NCBI GenBank assembly: GCA_036488085.1
Contig: DASXHZ010000092.1
Span: 29,736-93,735, forward strand
Direction: 5' to 3'
From: DASXHZ01 sp036488085
GTDB lineage: Bacteria > Acidobacteriota > Thermoanaerobaculia > Gp7-AA8
DNA length: 64,000 nucleotides
Shown here in pieces: positions 15,676 through 24,160 of the stretch. The notes beneath the pieces were generated by a model. The model made no database searches. It saw only the letters and a list, made by a program, of their open reading frames with translations, and had not been told where the DNA came from. A program made the position numbers and the translations under genes. Position 1 is the first letter of the stretch. Each line of letters opens with the position of its first letter.

Positions 15676-17687
15676 CGAACTGTCCGTCATGCGGGGGACA
15701 GATCGAGTTCAAGATCGGCTCATCGGCAGCGGTCATCTGCGACCACTGCCGCACCGTCGTCGCGCGCACGGATCGCGGGTTGGAAGACCTCGGCAAGGTC
15801 GCCGCGCTCGTCGACACAGGCTCGCCATTGCGCCGCGATCTGCCGGGAAAGATTCGCGGCGCCGGGTACCGGCTCGTCGGGCGCACGCAGATGCGCCATC
15901 CGATGGGCGGCGTCTGGGACGAGTGGTACGCGGCGTTCGACAGTGGGCAGTGGGGCTGGATCGCCGAGGCGCAGGGGAAGTACTACGTCACGGTCAAGGA
16001 GCCGCGCGCCGGCCTGCCGCCGTACAACGTTCTCCAGGTCGGCGGGCGATACGACGGTCTCACCGTCACCGAGGTCGGCAGCGCGACGGTGATCGCGGGC
16101 GAAGGCGAGATCCCGTGGCGCGTCGAGCCGAACAGCACCTACCAGTACGCTGACCTCTCCGGCGCGAACAACCGCTTCGCGACGATCGACTACAGCGAGG
16201 AACCGCCGCTTTTCTTCGACGGCGAAGAGACGACGCTGGAAGGCCTCGGCATAAACGTCGATCTCGAGCAGGCGCGCGTCACGCGCGTGAAAGTCGTCAA
16301 GCTCGCGTGCTCGCAGTGCGGCGGGCCGCTGAACCTCGTCGCCCCCGAGCAGGCGGAACGCATCGTCTGCCCGAACTGCGGAGCGATGCACGACGTCGGC
16401 GAGGGAAACCTCCGCTACCTCGAGACGCTCAGCAATCGTGGTCCGCAGCCGCTCATCCCTCTCGGCAAGGCGGGGAAGATCGGCGACGAACGGTACATCG
16501 TCGCCGGGATGATGCAGCGGAGCGTCACGTTCGATCAGAAGTACTACTGGACCGAGTACCTCCTGTTCGCGACGCATCAGAAATCGTTCGCGTGGCTGGT
16601 CGAGGACGGGGGGCACTGGAGTTTCGTCAAGCCGGCGAGCGCCGGAGCGGTTCAAGATCCCGAGCCGGGCGGCGCTGCACCGCGCATCGAATTCAGCGGG
16701 AAGACGTACGCCATCTTCCAGGACTCGGTCGCGACGGTGGAGTCGGTCGTCGGCGAGTTCTATTGGAAGGTCACCGCCGGTGAGACGGCGCGCGCCGTCG
16801 ACTACATTGCGCCGCCCGAGGGGCTCACGAAAGAGTTCTCGGACACGGCGGAGTCGCACGAGGTCAACTACTCGCACGCGCTCTACATGACGCCCGAGGA
16901 GGTCGAGGCGGCCTTCGAGGTGACGGGGCTGCCGCGGCCGACTACCCTCGGGACGCTGCAGCCGATTGCGCCGGGACAGAAGCCGGCCGGATGCGTCGGC
17001 TGCGGTCTGTTCACGCTCTTGGTCATCGCGCTGCTGGCGCTCGCCGGCATTCTCGCCGCGACGCTGCCGGAACGGACGATCGCGAACAACCGTTACTACC
17101 TCGGCGACTACTCAAAGCCGCAGCCGGCGACGACCGCGGCCAATTCGTGGGACCAGCCGACGACCACCACCGAGGGCGGGGAGGCGAGCGCCACGTTTTT
17201 CAGCCCGCCCTTGACCGTCCACGGCGGCCACAATCTTCAGGTCACCGGCAGCACGCACCTCGACAACGACTGGGTCTATATCGGCGGCGATCTGTTCAAC
17301 GAGAAGACCGGTCTGGTCGAGCCGTTCGAGCTGAAGCTGGAGCACTACTCGGGCGTCGACGACGGCGAGTCGTGGGAGGAAGGGTCGCAGCAGTTGTCGT
17401 CGTATTTCTCGCGGCTGGCGCCGGGAACGTACAGCCTCCGGATGGAGGCGCACTGGGATGCGACGAAGCCGCCGCCGATCGTCGACGTGCAAGTGCGCGA
17501 GGGTGTCTTCTCGCAGATGGATACGATCTACGCCGTGATCGCGATCGTTCTGCTCATGATTCCGCCGGTGATCGCGACGATGCGGCGCGGCGCCGTGGGA
17601 CCACGCGGCTTCACCGAGCGCGACCGGTGGCGCGACTCGATGTTCACGCGCGACGGCAAGCGCGTCGAGGACGACGATGATGAATAG
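15666..17687 (+). CDS. DUF4178 zinc-ribbon membrane protein
   Basis: A 673-aa protein. Two zinc ribbons (CPSCGGQ...CDHC at residues 6-30; CSQCGG...CPNCGA near 217-240) each precede a DUF4178-type beta module (YRLVGRTQMRHPMGGVWDEW, WTEYLLFATHQKSFAWLVEDGGHW). Then come a TM helix (LFTLLVIALLALAGILAATL, about 445-465), an exported or luminal beta domain, a second TM helix near 620-640 and an acidic tail. I start at ATG 15666, inside the end of speD; the longer frame is Arg-rich. DUF4178 proteins occur with DUF350, polyamine enzymes and PspA/SPFH proteins, and membrane-stress roles have been suggested. Biochemical activity unknown. Confidence 0.88.
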   Translation: MAVANCPSCGGQIEFKIGSSAAVICDHCRTVVARTDRGLEDLGKVAALVDTGSPLRRDLPGKIRGAGYRLVGRTQMRHPMGGVWDEWYAAFDSGQWGWIAEAQGKYYVTVKEPRAGLPPYNVLQVGGRYDGLTVTEVGSATVIAGEGEIPWRVEPNSTYQYADLSGANNRFATIDYSEEPPLFFDGEETTLEGLGINVDLEQARVTRVKVVKLACSQCGGPLNLVAPEQAERIVCPNCGAMHDVGEGNLRYLETLSNRGPQPLIPLGKAGKIGDERYIVAGMMQRSVTFDQKYYWTEYLLFATHQKSFAWLVEDGGHWSFVKPASAGAVQDPEPGGAAPRIEFSGKTYAIFQDSVATVESVVGEFYWKVTAGETARAVDYIAPPEGLTKEFSDTAESHEVNYSHALYMTPEEVEAAFEVTGLPRPTTLGTLQPIAPGQKPAGCVGCGLFTLLVIALLALAGILAATLPERTIANNRYYLGDYSKPQPATTAANSWDQPTTTTEGGEASATFFSPPLTVHGGHNLQVTGSTHLDNDWVYIGGDLFNEKTGLVEPFELKLEHYSGVDDGESWEEGSQQLSSYFSRLAPGTYSLRMEAHWDATKPPPIVDVQVREGVFSQMDTIYAVIAIVLLMIPPVIATMRRGAVGPRGFTERDRWRDSMFTRDGKRVEDDDDE

Positions 17688-17698
17688 CGACATGGGAG

Positions 17699-17731
17699 CC
17701 CCTCTCCCCGTCGTTCCGACGGGGCGAGGGG
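17699..17731. terminator. Long GC-rich hairpin between DUF4178 gene and small membrane gene
   Basis: CCCCTCTCCCCGTCG pairs with CGACGGGGCGAGGGG around a 3-base loop, 14 of 15 pairs matching. There is no T-run after it, so it may reduce read-through, protect the upstream mRNA, or be one more interspersed palindrome. Confidence 0.5.
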
Positions 17732-17761
17732 ACCAAGAAGACGCCCGCGTGAGGTGACACG

Positions 17762-17941
17762 ATGTTCAAAGCTTTCTACGCATTCTTCGGCATCCTCATT
17801 CTGGCCGGCTTCTCGTACCTCACATGGTTTGGGATTCAGCCGGGAATGGGGCAGCGCAAGTACGTGGCCGGCGGCCTTCGCGGCGCGGCGCACGGCGGTT
17901 ATCGATCGTTCTGGTACAGCGGCTTTCATGGAGGGAAGTGA
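17762..17941 (+). CDS. 59-aa single-pass membrane protein in polyamine locus
   Basis: MFKAFYAFFGILILAGFSYL begins a short protein with one TM helix (about residues 3-23), then GIQPGMGQRKYVAGGLRG, a Gly/Tyr/Phe-rich tail and C-terminal FHGGK. The stop overlaps the ATG of the DUF350 gene (ATGA), strong evidence of real coding and coupling. It belongs to no family I can name. In this locus it probably partners DUF350 or DUF4178 in the membrane. Confidence 0.75.
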   Translation: MFKAFYAFFGILILAGFSYLTWFGIQPGMGQRKYVAGGLRGAAHGGYRSFWYSGFHGGK

Positions 17942-18159
17942 TGAACCTGACTCCTGCGCTCCACACCTTTCTCGTCACGCTTGCATACACGATCTTCGGC
18001 TTGGTCATGTTCGCGATCGCCTTCTGGATCATCGTGATGGCGACGCCGTTCTCGATCCGTAAGGAGATCGAGGAGGACCAGAACATCTCGCTGGCGATTC
18101 TCATCGGATCGGTCATGCTCGGATTGGCGATCATCATTGCGTCGACGATCCACGGCTAG
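17941..18159 (+). CDS. DUF350 membrane protein
   Basis: A 72-aa protein with two TM helices (about 8-32 and 48-68) around the conserved loop TPFSIRKEIEEDQNISLAIL. That acidic segment and the second helix (IGSVMLGLAIIIASTI) are diagnostic of DUF350 (YjfL-like). E. coli yjfL also lies in a gene set containing a glutathionylspermidine-synthase homologue. Start at ATG 17941 overlaps the previous stop. The longer upstream frame is a shadow of the 59-aa gene. Role unknown; polyamine-linked by context. Confidence 0.88.
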   Translation: MNLTPALHTFLVTLAYTIFGLVMFAIAFWIIVMATPFSIRKEIEEDQNISLAILIGSVMLGLAIIIASTIHG

Positions 18160-18189
18160 GGCGGGCTTCAGCGCGCCCGGTGTCCATCT

Positions 18190-19692
18190 ATGACCAACCG
18201 GACCCCGCTCCTTTTTCTCAATGTCCTGGTCATCGCGTCGTGCGGCCTGATTTACGAGCTGCTGGCGGGGACGGTCGCGAGCTATGTGATCGGCGACTCG
18301 ATCACGCAGTTCTCGCTCATCATCGGGATCTATCTCTCGGCGCTCGGCGTCGGCGCGTGGCTGTCGCGCTTCATCGACCGTGACCTCGCGGCGCGTTTCG
18401 TCGAGATCGAGCTGGCCGTGGCGCTCGTAGGCGGCCTCTCCGCGCCGCTGCTCTTCTTCGGTTTCGCGCGGCTCCAGTGGTTCCAGCTCTTCCTCTTCCT
18501 GATCGTCTTCGTGATCGGCGTGCTGGTCGGGCTCGAGCTGCCGATCCTGATGCGCATCCTGCGCGAGCAGCTCGAGTTCAAGGAGCTCGTCTCGCGCATC
18601 CTGACGTTCGACTACATCGGCTCGCTCATCGCCGCGGTGCTGTTCCCGCTCTTCCTCGTGCCGCGGATCGGGCTCGTTCGGACCTCGCTGCTGTTCGGGT
18701 TTCTCAACGGCTGCGTCGGGCTGTACGGCACGTATCTCATGCGGCCGCTGATGGACCGCGTGGTGGGACTCCGCATTCGCGCGGTCGCGGTGATGACGCT
18801 GCTCGTCGTCGCGTTCATCTACGCGAGGACGCTGACCTCGATGTCGGAGCAGGAGCTGTTCGCGGATGAGGTGGTCTACGCGACCAGCTCGGCGTATCAG
18901 CGGATCGTCGTCACGCGCGGCGCATCCGGCTTCCACCTCTTCCTGAACGGCAATCTACAGTTCAGCTCCGCCGACGAGTACCGCTATCACGAGGCGCTGG
19001 TGCATCCGGCATTCGCCACCGCCGCCGCGCCGGCACGCGTTCTCGTCCTCGGCGGCGGCGACGGGCTCGCGCTGCGCGAGATCCTCCGCTATCCGAACGT
19101 CCAGTCGGCGACGCTGGTCGATCTCGATCCGAAGATGACGGCGCTGTCGAAGGCGTTTCCCGCGCTGGCGGACCTCAATCGGCACTCGTTCGGCGACCGC
19201 CGCGTGCATCTGATTAACGCAGATGCGATGGTATGGCTCGCCGAGAATCACGACCGCTTCGACGTGGTGATCGTCGACTTCCCCGACCCAAACAATTTCA
19301 GCCTCGGGAAGCTCTACACGACGCGCTTCTACCACCTCCTCCGCGAGCACGTGAATCCCAACGGCGCGGTGGCGGTGCAGTGCACCTCGCCGCTGTTCGC
19401 GCGCCGTTCGTACTGGTGCATCATCCGGACGATGGAGGCGGCGGGGTTCGTGGTCCGCCCGTACCAGACGACCGTGCCGTCGTTCGGCGTCTGGGGCTTC
19501 GCACTGGCACAGCTTCATCCGTTCCCGATGCCCGCCCGCGTCTCGCTACCGATGCGCTACCTCGACGCGCCGACGCTCGCGTCGATGTTCGTCATCTCAC
19601 CCGACATGGCGCCGGTGCCGGTCGAGATCAACCGTCTCGACAATCAGATGCTCGTCCGCTACTACGAGGAAGAGTGGAAGAAGTGGTCGTGA
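18190..19692 (+). CDS. Polytopic membrane protein fused to spermidine-synthase-like aminopropyltransferase
   Basis: A 500-aa fusion. The first 220 residues form about seven TM helices (LLFLNVLVIASCGLIYELLA, FSLIIGIYLSALGVGAWLS, and others). The rest is a spermidine-synthase fold: YQRIVVTRG, LNGNLQFSSADEYRYHEALV, AdoMet-binding GGGDG (about 288-292), acidic VDLDPKM, and the catalytic-loop equivalent VDFPDPNNFSLGKLYTTRFY. Key acidic residues are kept, so transfer of an aminopropyl group from decarboxylated AdoMet is plausible. The membrane part suggests that the acceptor or product is handled at the membrane. It lies 30 bases after DUF350, probably in one operon with speD. Confidence 0.92.
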   Translation: MTNRTPLLFLNVLVIASCGLIYELLAGTVASYVIGDSITQFSLIIGIYLSALGVGAWLSRFIDRDLAARFVEIELAVALVGGLSAPLLFFGFARLQWFQLFLFLIVFVIGVLVGLELPILMRILREQLEFKELVSRILTFDYIGSLIAAVLFPLFLVPRIGLVRTSLLFGFLNGCVGLYGTYLMRPLMDRVVGLRIRAVAVMTLLVVAFIYARTLTSMSEQELFADEVVYATSSAYQRIVVTRGASGFHLFLNGNLQFSSADEYRYHEALVHPAFATAAAPARVLVLGGGDGLALREILRYPNVQSATLVDLDPKMTALSKAFPALADLNRHSFGDRRVHLINADAMVWLAENHDRFDVVIVDFPDPNNFSLGKLYTTRFYHLLREHVNPNGAVAVQCTSPLFARRSYWCIIRTMEAAGFVVRPYQTTVPSFGVWGFALAQLHPFPMPARVSLPMRYLDAPTLASMFVISPDMAPVPVEINRLDNQMLVRYYEEEWKKWS

Positions 19693-19740
19693 GGAGGAAG
19701 GCCGTGATCACGGATAACGGATGAGGCGGACAACCGGTAC

Positions 19741-21309
19741 ATGATCTCCCGGCGCGACCTTCTCACGGCATTCCTTGGTGCCCCCTTCGCCGCCATCGCC
19801 TGCCGGAAACCGGTGCGGCGCGCGCTGCCGCCGGGCGAGATCGTCGGAGCGTCGGATCAGGTGGGGCATCGTCTGCTTCATCCGGACCCTCGTGGGCCGC
19901 ATCCTCAAACGTGGACCAGCCGTGACGTGGTGATCGTCGGCGCGGGCATATCGGGACTCGCGGCCGGTTGGCGACTCTCGCACGCCGGTTTTGACGACTA
20001 CGACATCTTCGAGCTCGAATCGGCCGCCGGCGGCACGTCGCGTTCGGGGGAGAACGCCACGAGCGCTTATCCCTGGGGCGCCCACTACGTCCCGGCGCCG
20101 CTTCCCGAGAACCGGGTCCTGATTCGGCTTCTCGGCGAGATGGGCCTCATGGACGGCAACGAAGTCGCGGAGCAGTACCTCTGCCGCGATCCGGAGGAAC
20201 GGGTCTTCTATCGCGGGAGCTGGTACGAAGGGCTGTATCTCGCTGCCGGCGCGACGCACGACGACATCCGCCAGCTTCGGGAGTTCGAACGCGAGATCGA
20301 TCGATGCGTCGTCATGCGCGCGTTCGCGATTCCAACAGCCCTCGGATCGCAGGATGCCGAGGTGCTCGCGCTCGACAGGATGTCGGCGGCGCAGTGGCTC
20401 GACTCGCACCGGTGGACATCCCCTCGGCTTCGCTGGCTCGTGGAGTATGGCTGCCGCGATGACTACGGCGCGACGCTGGCTGACACGAGTGCGTGGGCGG
20501 CGGTCTTCTACTTCGCGTCACGTGTTCCGGCGCCTGGGAAACCCTCGCAGCCGCTGGTCACCTGGCCCGAGGGGAATGGGCGGTTCGTGCGTCATCTCGC
20601 GAATCGGAACGTCGATACGGGATGGCTCGTGACTTCGCTCATTCCTGGCGGCGGCGGCATCGACGTCGTCGCGCTTTCGCGCGATGGAACATATGTCCGC
20701 GGCATCCATGCGAAGCAGGTCATCTTCGCGGCGCCGCAGTTCATCGCCGCGCGCGTGATCCGCGACTACCGCGACGTACGCGACTTCGTGTACGGCTCAT
20801 GGCTCGTCGCAAACCTCACGGTCAGCAAGCATCCCGAATCGCACGGCTTCCCGATCTGCTGGGACAATGTGCTGTACGAGAGCCCGTCCCTCGGGTATGT
20901 CGTCGCGACGCACCAGAGCGGTCGCGAGTCGGGGCCGACAGTGCTGACGTATTACTACGCGTTCACCGATCACGATCCGCACACCGCGCGCGTGCGCTTG
21001 TATGAGGAATGGACGCAACGGCACTGGGCCGAGGTCGTCCTCTCCGACTTGTCGCGCGCCCATCCCGACATTCGCGACATCACGCAACGTCTCGACGTGA
21101 TGCGATGGGGCCACGCGATGGTCCGCCCGTATCCTGGCTTCATCACGAGCGCCGCACGTCGCGAAGCTGCGCAACCGTTCCGCGGCATCGAGTTCGCCAA
21201 CACGGACCTCAGCGGCGTCGCGCTCTTCGAAGAGGCGCTGTACCACGGCGTCCGTGCCGCCGAGGCGGTGCTCAGGCGGAGCGGGCGGGCGGTGGAGACG
21301 TATCTGTAG
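19741..21309 (+). CDS. Tat-type FAD-dependent amine oxidase-like protein
   Basis: A 522-aa flavoprotein. The N-terminus MISRRDLLTAFLGAPFAAIA has a twin-arginine motif and a Cys at 21, so it is probably exported folded, perhaps as a lipoprotein. Rossmann FAD motif DVVIVGAGISGLAAGWRLS (about 61-79) is followed by FELESAAGGTSRSGEN and a C-terminal FAD segment (GIEFANTDLSGVALFEEALY). This fits the flavin amine oxidase/phytoene-desaturase-like superfamily. Next to speD and the aminopropyltransferase, a polyamine-derived substrate is attractive but unproven. It lies 48 bases after the synthase-like gene; the gap holds a short GGATAAC trace. Confidence 0.85.
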   Translation: MISRRDLLTAFLGAPFAAIACRKPVRRALPPGEIVGASDQVGHRLLHPDPRGPHPQTWTSRDVVIVGAGISGLAAGWRLSHAGFDDYDIFELESAAGGTSRSGENATSAYPWGAHYVPAPLPENRVLIRLLGEMGLMDGNEVAEQYLCRDPEERVFYRGSWYEGLYLAAGATHDDIRQLREFEREIDRCVVMRAFAIPTALGSQDAEVLALDRMSAAQWLDSHRWTSPRLRWLVEYGCRDDYGATLADTSAWAAVFYFASRVPAPGKPSQPLVTWPEGNGRFVRHLANRNVDTGWLVTSLIPGGGGIDVVALSRDGTYVRGIHAKQVIFAAPQFIAARVIRDYRDVRDFVYGSWLVANLTVSKHPESHGFPICWDNVLYESPSLGYVVATHQSGRESGPTVLTYYYAFTDHDPHTARVRLYEEWTQRHWAEVVLSDLSRAHPDIRDITQRLDVMRWGHAMVRPYPGFITSAARREAAQPFRGIEFANTDLSGVALFEEALYHGVRAAEAVLRRSGRAVETYL

Positions 21310-22437
21310 CTACTTTGGCGGTGGAGGTGGGGGTGGCGGAGGTGGCGCCGACAACCCGAGCTCCGGTACGTCGCTGATCGGCGACCAGCCGGCGGCGCCG
21401 GGGCGCCAGACTTGGGTCGAGAGAGCGACCTGCCCTGACTGCACCATTCCGCGTAACACGTCGTCGGTGTACGGACCGTACGTCTTGCCATCGATCGCTA
21501 CCGACCATCGCGGCGCGGCTGCGGCACTGCCGCCGGGCAGGGGGGGCGGCGGCGGCGCCGAGGCGGAGGTGTTGAAGGCCTGGCCCATCGCGTTGCCGAT
21601 CGCGAGGCCGGCTCCGATGCCGGCACCCGCGCCGGCGATGCCTCCCGGATTCGAGGCGGCGAGCGGGATCGCCTCCGCGGTCTGCAGTTGCGTGTATTGA
21701 CCGAGGCGATCGCCGAGGACGCCGAGCTTGGTGCGCTGGTCGATGGCGGCTTCGACTTCGTCGGGGAGGGAGATGTTCTCGATGAAGAAGCGCGACAGCT
21801 CGAGGCCGTAGCGCGTGAACTCCGGACCGATTTTCTCGATCGCGACCGTACACAGCTCGTCGTACTTTGACGCCAGATCGAGCGCCGGGATGTTCGCCTC
21901 CGCGATGGCGTCGGAGAGTTTCGAGAGGATCGTGGAGCGGAGCTGGCCGATGATGTCGGCGGTCGTCGTGAGGCCGCGCGTGCCGACGATCTGCTCGAAG
22001 AACGACTTCGCGTCGGCGATCCGCATGGCGTACGTACCGAACGCGCGGAGCCGGATCATGCCGAAGTCGCGGTCGCGCATCATGACCGGATTCGCGGTGC
22101 CCCACTTCAGGTCGGGGTAGAGCCGGGTGTTGAAGAAATAGACGTCGGCCTTGAACGGCGACTGGAAGCCGTACTTCCAGCCGCGCAGTGCCGTCAGGAT
22201 CGGAATCGTCTCGGTGGTGAGGGTGTACAGTCCCGGCCCGAAGACGTCCGCCGCTTTTCCTTCGTTGACGAAGATCGCCGCCTGGTTCTCGCGGACGGTG
22301 AGCTTTGCGCCCATCTTGATCTCGGCGTTGTAGACGGGGAAGCGATAGACCAGGGTGTCGGTGGAGTCATCGAGCCATTGGATGATCTCGATGAACTGGG
22401 TGGCTGCCTCTTTTTTCAGGTTGTCGAAGAAACTCAA
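21310..22437 (-). CDS. SPFH-domain protein with C-terminal GYF_2 domain and polyproline tail
   Basis: A 375-aa protein of the YdjI/virion-core-like SPFH branch: MSFFDNLKKEAATQFIEIIQ, then an SPFH (band-7-like) domain to about 230 (VRENQAAIFVNEGKAADVFG, YGLELSRFFIENISLPDEV), a Gly/Ala-rich stretch, GYF_2 module (WSVAIDGKTYGPYTDDVLRG, about 300-350) and twelve final prolines before Lys. The start codon is TTG with GGAGG upstream. Its stop abuts the stop of the convergent FAD gene. In Bacillus a relative sits with a PspA protein. Here it adds a membrane-scaffold element to the polyamine locus. Confidence 0.88.
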   Translation of the reverse strand: MSFFDNLKKEAATQFIEIIQWLDDSTDTLVYRFPVYNAEIKMGAKLTVRENQAAIFVNEGKAADVFGPGLYTLTTETIPILTALRGWKYGFQSPFKADVYFFNTRLYPDLKWGTANPVMMRDRDFGMIRLRAFGTYAMRIADAKSFFEQIVGTRGLTTTADIIGQLRSTILSKLSDAIAEANIPALDLASKYDELCTVAIEKIGPEFTRYGLELSRFFIENISLPDEVEAAIDQRTKLGVLGDRLGQYTQLQTAEAIPLAASNPGGIAGAGAGIGAGLAIGNAMGQAFNTSASAPPPPPLPGGSAAAAPRWSVAIDGKTYGPYTDDVLRGMVQSGQVALSTQVWRPGAAGWSPISDVPELGLSAPPPPPPPPPPK

Positions 22438-22503
22438 GGTTTCGCCTCCGGTAGAGCCAGTCTACAACTACGGACCAGCGGACATCTTGTTGCTCGGCGG
22501 CTG

Positions 22504-22509
22504 TAAACT
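22504..22509 (+). promoter_or_regulatory. Putative -10 element (TAAACT) of a leaderless metallophosphoesterase transcript
   Basis: TAAACT lies exactly six bases before the ATG at 22516, the same spacing as TAAGAT before the amidase gene. No Shine-Dalgarno is present. Confidence 0.45.
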
Positions 22510-22515
22510 GAGCTC

Positions 22516-23565
22516 ATGCGTAACGTCCTGGTTGCCGCCCTTTTCGCCCTGCCCGCGCTTGCGCAGATGCCGCCCATCACGCCGCTGCCGACCGGCGCAC
22601 CGGCGCTCACGGCAAATGCGTCCGCGACGAAGTTCACGTTCGTGGTCGCCGGCGACAACCGGCCGGCGCATCGCGGCGACCCGCTGACGCGGCCGATGCT
22701 CGACATCGTCTCGAAGCTGTCGGCGAATCCGCCGGCGTTCGTGATGTGGGACGGCGATCTGGTCTTCGGGAAGGAAGCGCTGAAGATCGGCGGCGAATAC
22801 GACGAAGTCATCGACGCCCTCAAGAGGGTGCCGGTGCCGGTCTTCAATGCACCTGGCAACCACGAGCTGGTCGTGCAGACGAACATCGCTTGCGGAACGA
22901 AGTCGGATCCATGGAACGCGGAAGTGCCGGATTACAGCGGTGCGATGCCCGCGATCTATGCGAAGGACGTCGCACCGCCGTACGGCATGTTCCGGTACGG
23001 GAACGCCGCGTTCGTCGTCGTGAACACTGACGACGTGCCGGACGTCGGGCTGCCGTCCGCGTGCGACTACAACGGCATGGTTGGCCAGGCGCAGCTCACG
23101 GCGCTGCAGACGTCGCTCGCGCAACTGCAGGCCGACAACTCGGTGGCGCACATCTTCCTCTTCATGCACCGTCCGGTGCACTCGAACTCGCACGCGGCGA
23201 TCGCGGCGAAGGGCGACTCCGCTTACGCACAGCGCCTGAAGGCGTTCCGCGACACGCTCGACACGAAGGCAAACGACAAGGTGACGTTCGTCTTCGCCTC
23301 GCACGACCATCTGCTCTACGTCTACCCCGAGCCGAAAGAGCCGAACGGCCCCTTCCACCGCAGCGTTCCCGCCACGAAGAAGCCGACGTTCATCGTCACC
23401 GGCGGCGCCGGCGCTCCGCTCGAAGGATGCAACAAGACCCCGCCGCAAGCGGGCGCGTACTACCACTACACCACCGTTTCGGTGGACGGAGCCGATGTGA
23501 CGGTGACGGTCGATCCGCTCTACGGCACGACGCCGTGCCAGGCGCCGGCCATGGTTTCGGAGTAG
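22516..23565 (+). CDS. Secreted calcineurin-like metallophosphoesterase
   Basis: A 349-aa exported phosphoesterase (signal MRNVLVAALFALPALAQ). The metal-binding blocks appear in order: VVAGDNRPA, MWDGDLVFG, APGNHELV, FLFMHRPVHSNS and ASHDHLLYV. They match the calcineurin-like fold with two metal ions. The C-terminus (FIVTGGAGAPLEGCNK, YHYTTVSVDG) resembles secreted purple-acid-phosphatase-like proteins. It probably acts outside the inner membrane on phosphate esters. It diverges from the SPFH gene and is followed by a repeat-filled gap, so it is likely monocistronic. Confidence 0.92.
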   Translation: MRNVLVAALFALPALAQMPPITPLPTGAPALTANASATKFTFVVAGDNRPAHRGDPLTRPMLDIVSKLSANPPAFVMWDGDLVFGKEALKIGGEYDEVIDALKRVPVPVFNAPGNHELVVQTNIACGTKSDPWNAEVPDYSGAMPAIYAKDVAPPYGMFRYGNAAFVVVNTDDVPDVGLPSACDYNGMVGQAQLTALQTSLAQLQADNSVAHIFLFMHRPVHSNSHAAIAAKGDSAYAQRLKAFRDTLDTKANDKVTFVFASHDHLLYVYPEPKEPNGPFHRSVPATKKPTFIVTGGAGAPLEGCNKTPPQAGAYYHYTTVSVDGADVTVTVDPLYGTTPCQAPAMVSE

Positions 23566-23577
23566 CCGCCACTGCCA

Positions 23578-23727
23578 TCTCCTTCTCCCTTCGGGAGAAG
23601 GTGCCGCGAAGCGGCGGATGGGGGGCGTGGCTCTCGCGAAAGGCGTGATCACGCTTGTCGCGAGACGCACGCCCCTCACCCGGCGTCGCTGCGCTCCGCC
23701 ACCCTCTCCCGGAGGGAGAGGGAGATG
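23578..23727. repeat. Interspersed palindromic repeat cluster
   Basis: The gap between two convergent genes holds TCTCCCTTCGGGAGA-type and TCTCCCGGAGGGAGA-type hairpins at each end. Inner copies GGGGGCGTG and CACGCCCCTC pair across the centre, so the stretch can fold into one long structure. It holds no gene. Its position between convergent genes would suit transcript ending. Confidence 0.65.
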
Positions 23728-23734
23728 GGGGCGA

Positions 23735-24160
23735 TCAGTCGACGAGCACGTCGTCGATCTTGATCTCGGAGGAGAGGGTCTTCTTCACGGGGCAGCGGTT
23801 GGCGATGGCGAGGAGGTGCTCGCGCTGCTCGGGCGTGAGGTTGCCGAGGAGGCGGATCTCGACTTTGAAGCGATGGATGAAGCCGGCGTGCGCGACACAG
23901 TCGGCGCAGTCCTTGGCGTACTGGCGGTCGTGCGAGACGGTGACGTCGACGCCTTCGAGGGGGAGCTTCTCGCGCTGGGCGTAGTAGTGCAGCGTCATCG
24001 ACGTGCAGCCGCCGAGCGCCGCGGCGAGGAGGTCATACGGCGTCGGACCCTGCGCGGTGCCGCCGGCGTCAACCGGTTCGTCGATTACGAAATGGTGCGG
24101 GCCAGCCTCGGCCTCGCTTCGAAATGCGCCGCGTGAACGGACGATAACCGGCATCGCCAT
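23735..24160 (-). CDS. OsmC-family protein (peroxiredoxin-like)
   Basis: A 141-aa OsmC/Ohr superfamily protein. Conserved elements are GPTPYDLLAAALGGCTSMTL (first Cys at 52), YAKDCADC, RLLGNLTPEQREHLLAIANR and the second redox Cys in CPVKKTLSSEIKI. OsmC proteins reduce organic hydroperoxides with paired cysteines; the C-terminal NRCPVKKTL form is typical of the OsmC/YhfA-like branch. The ATG at 24160 overlaps the stop of the radical SAM gene (ATGA). It is the last gene of that pair. Confidence 0.92.
   Translation of the reverse strand: MAMPVIVRSRGAFRSEAEAGPHHFVIDEPVDAGGTAQGPTPYDLLAAALGGCTSMTLHYYAQREKLPLEGVDVTVSHDRQYAKDCADCVAHAGFIHRFKVEIRLLGNLTPEQREHLLAIANRCPVKKTLSSEIKIDDVLVD

Noticed and set aside
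14802..15690. Long overlapping ORFs on both strands across the tandem array, with repeated peptides such as MPRAFAGCHG and GIRQKPVASG
   Set aside because: They exist because the 20/21-bp unit lacks stop codons. The unit length shifts the frame at each copy, so no real repeat protein results.
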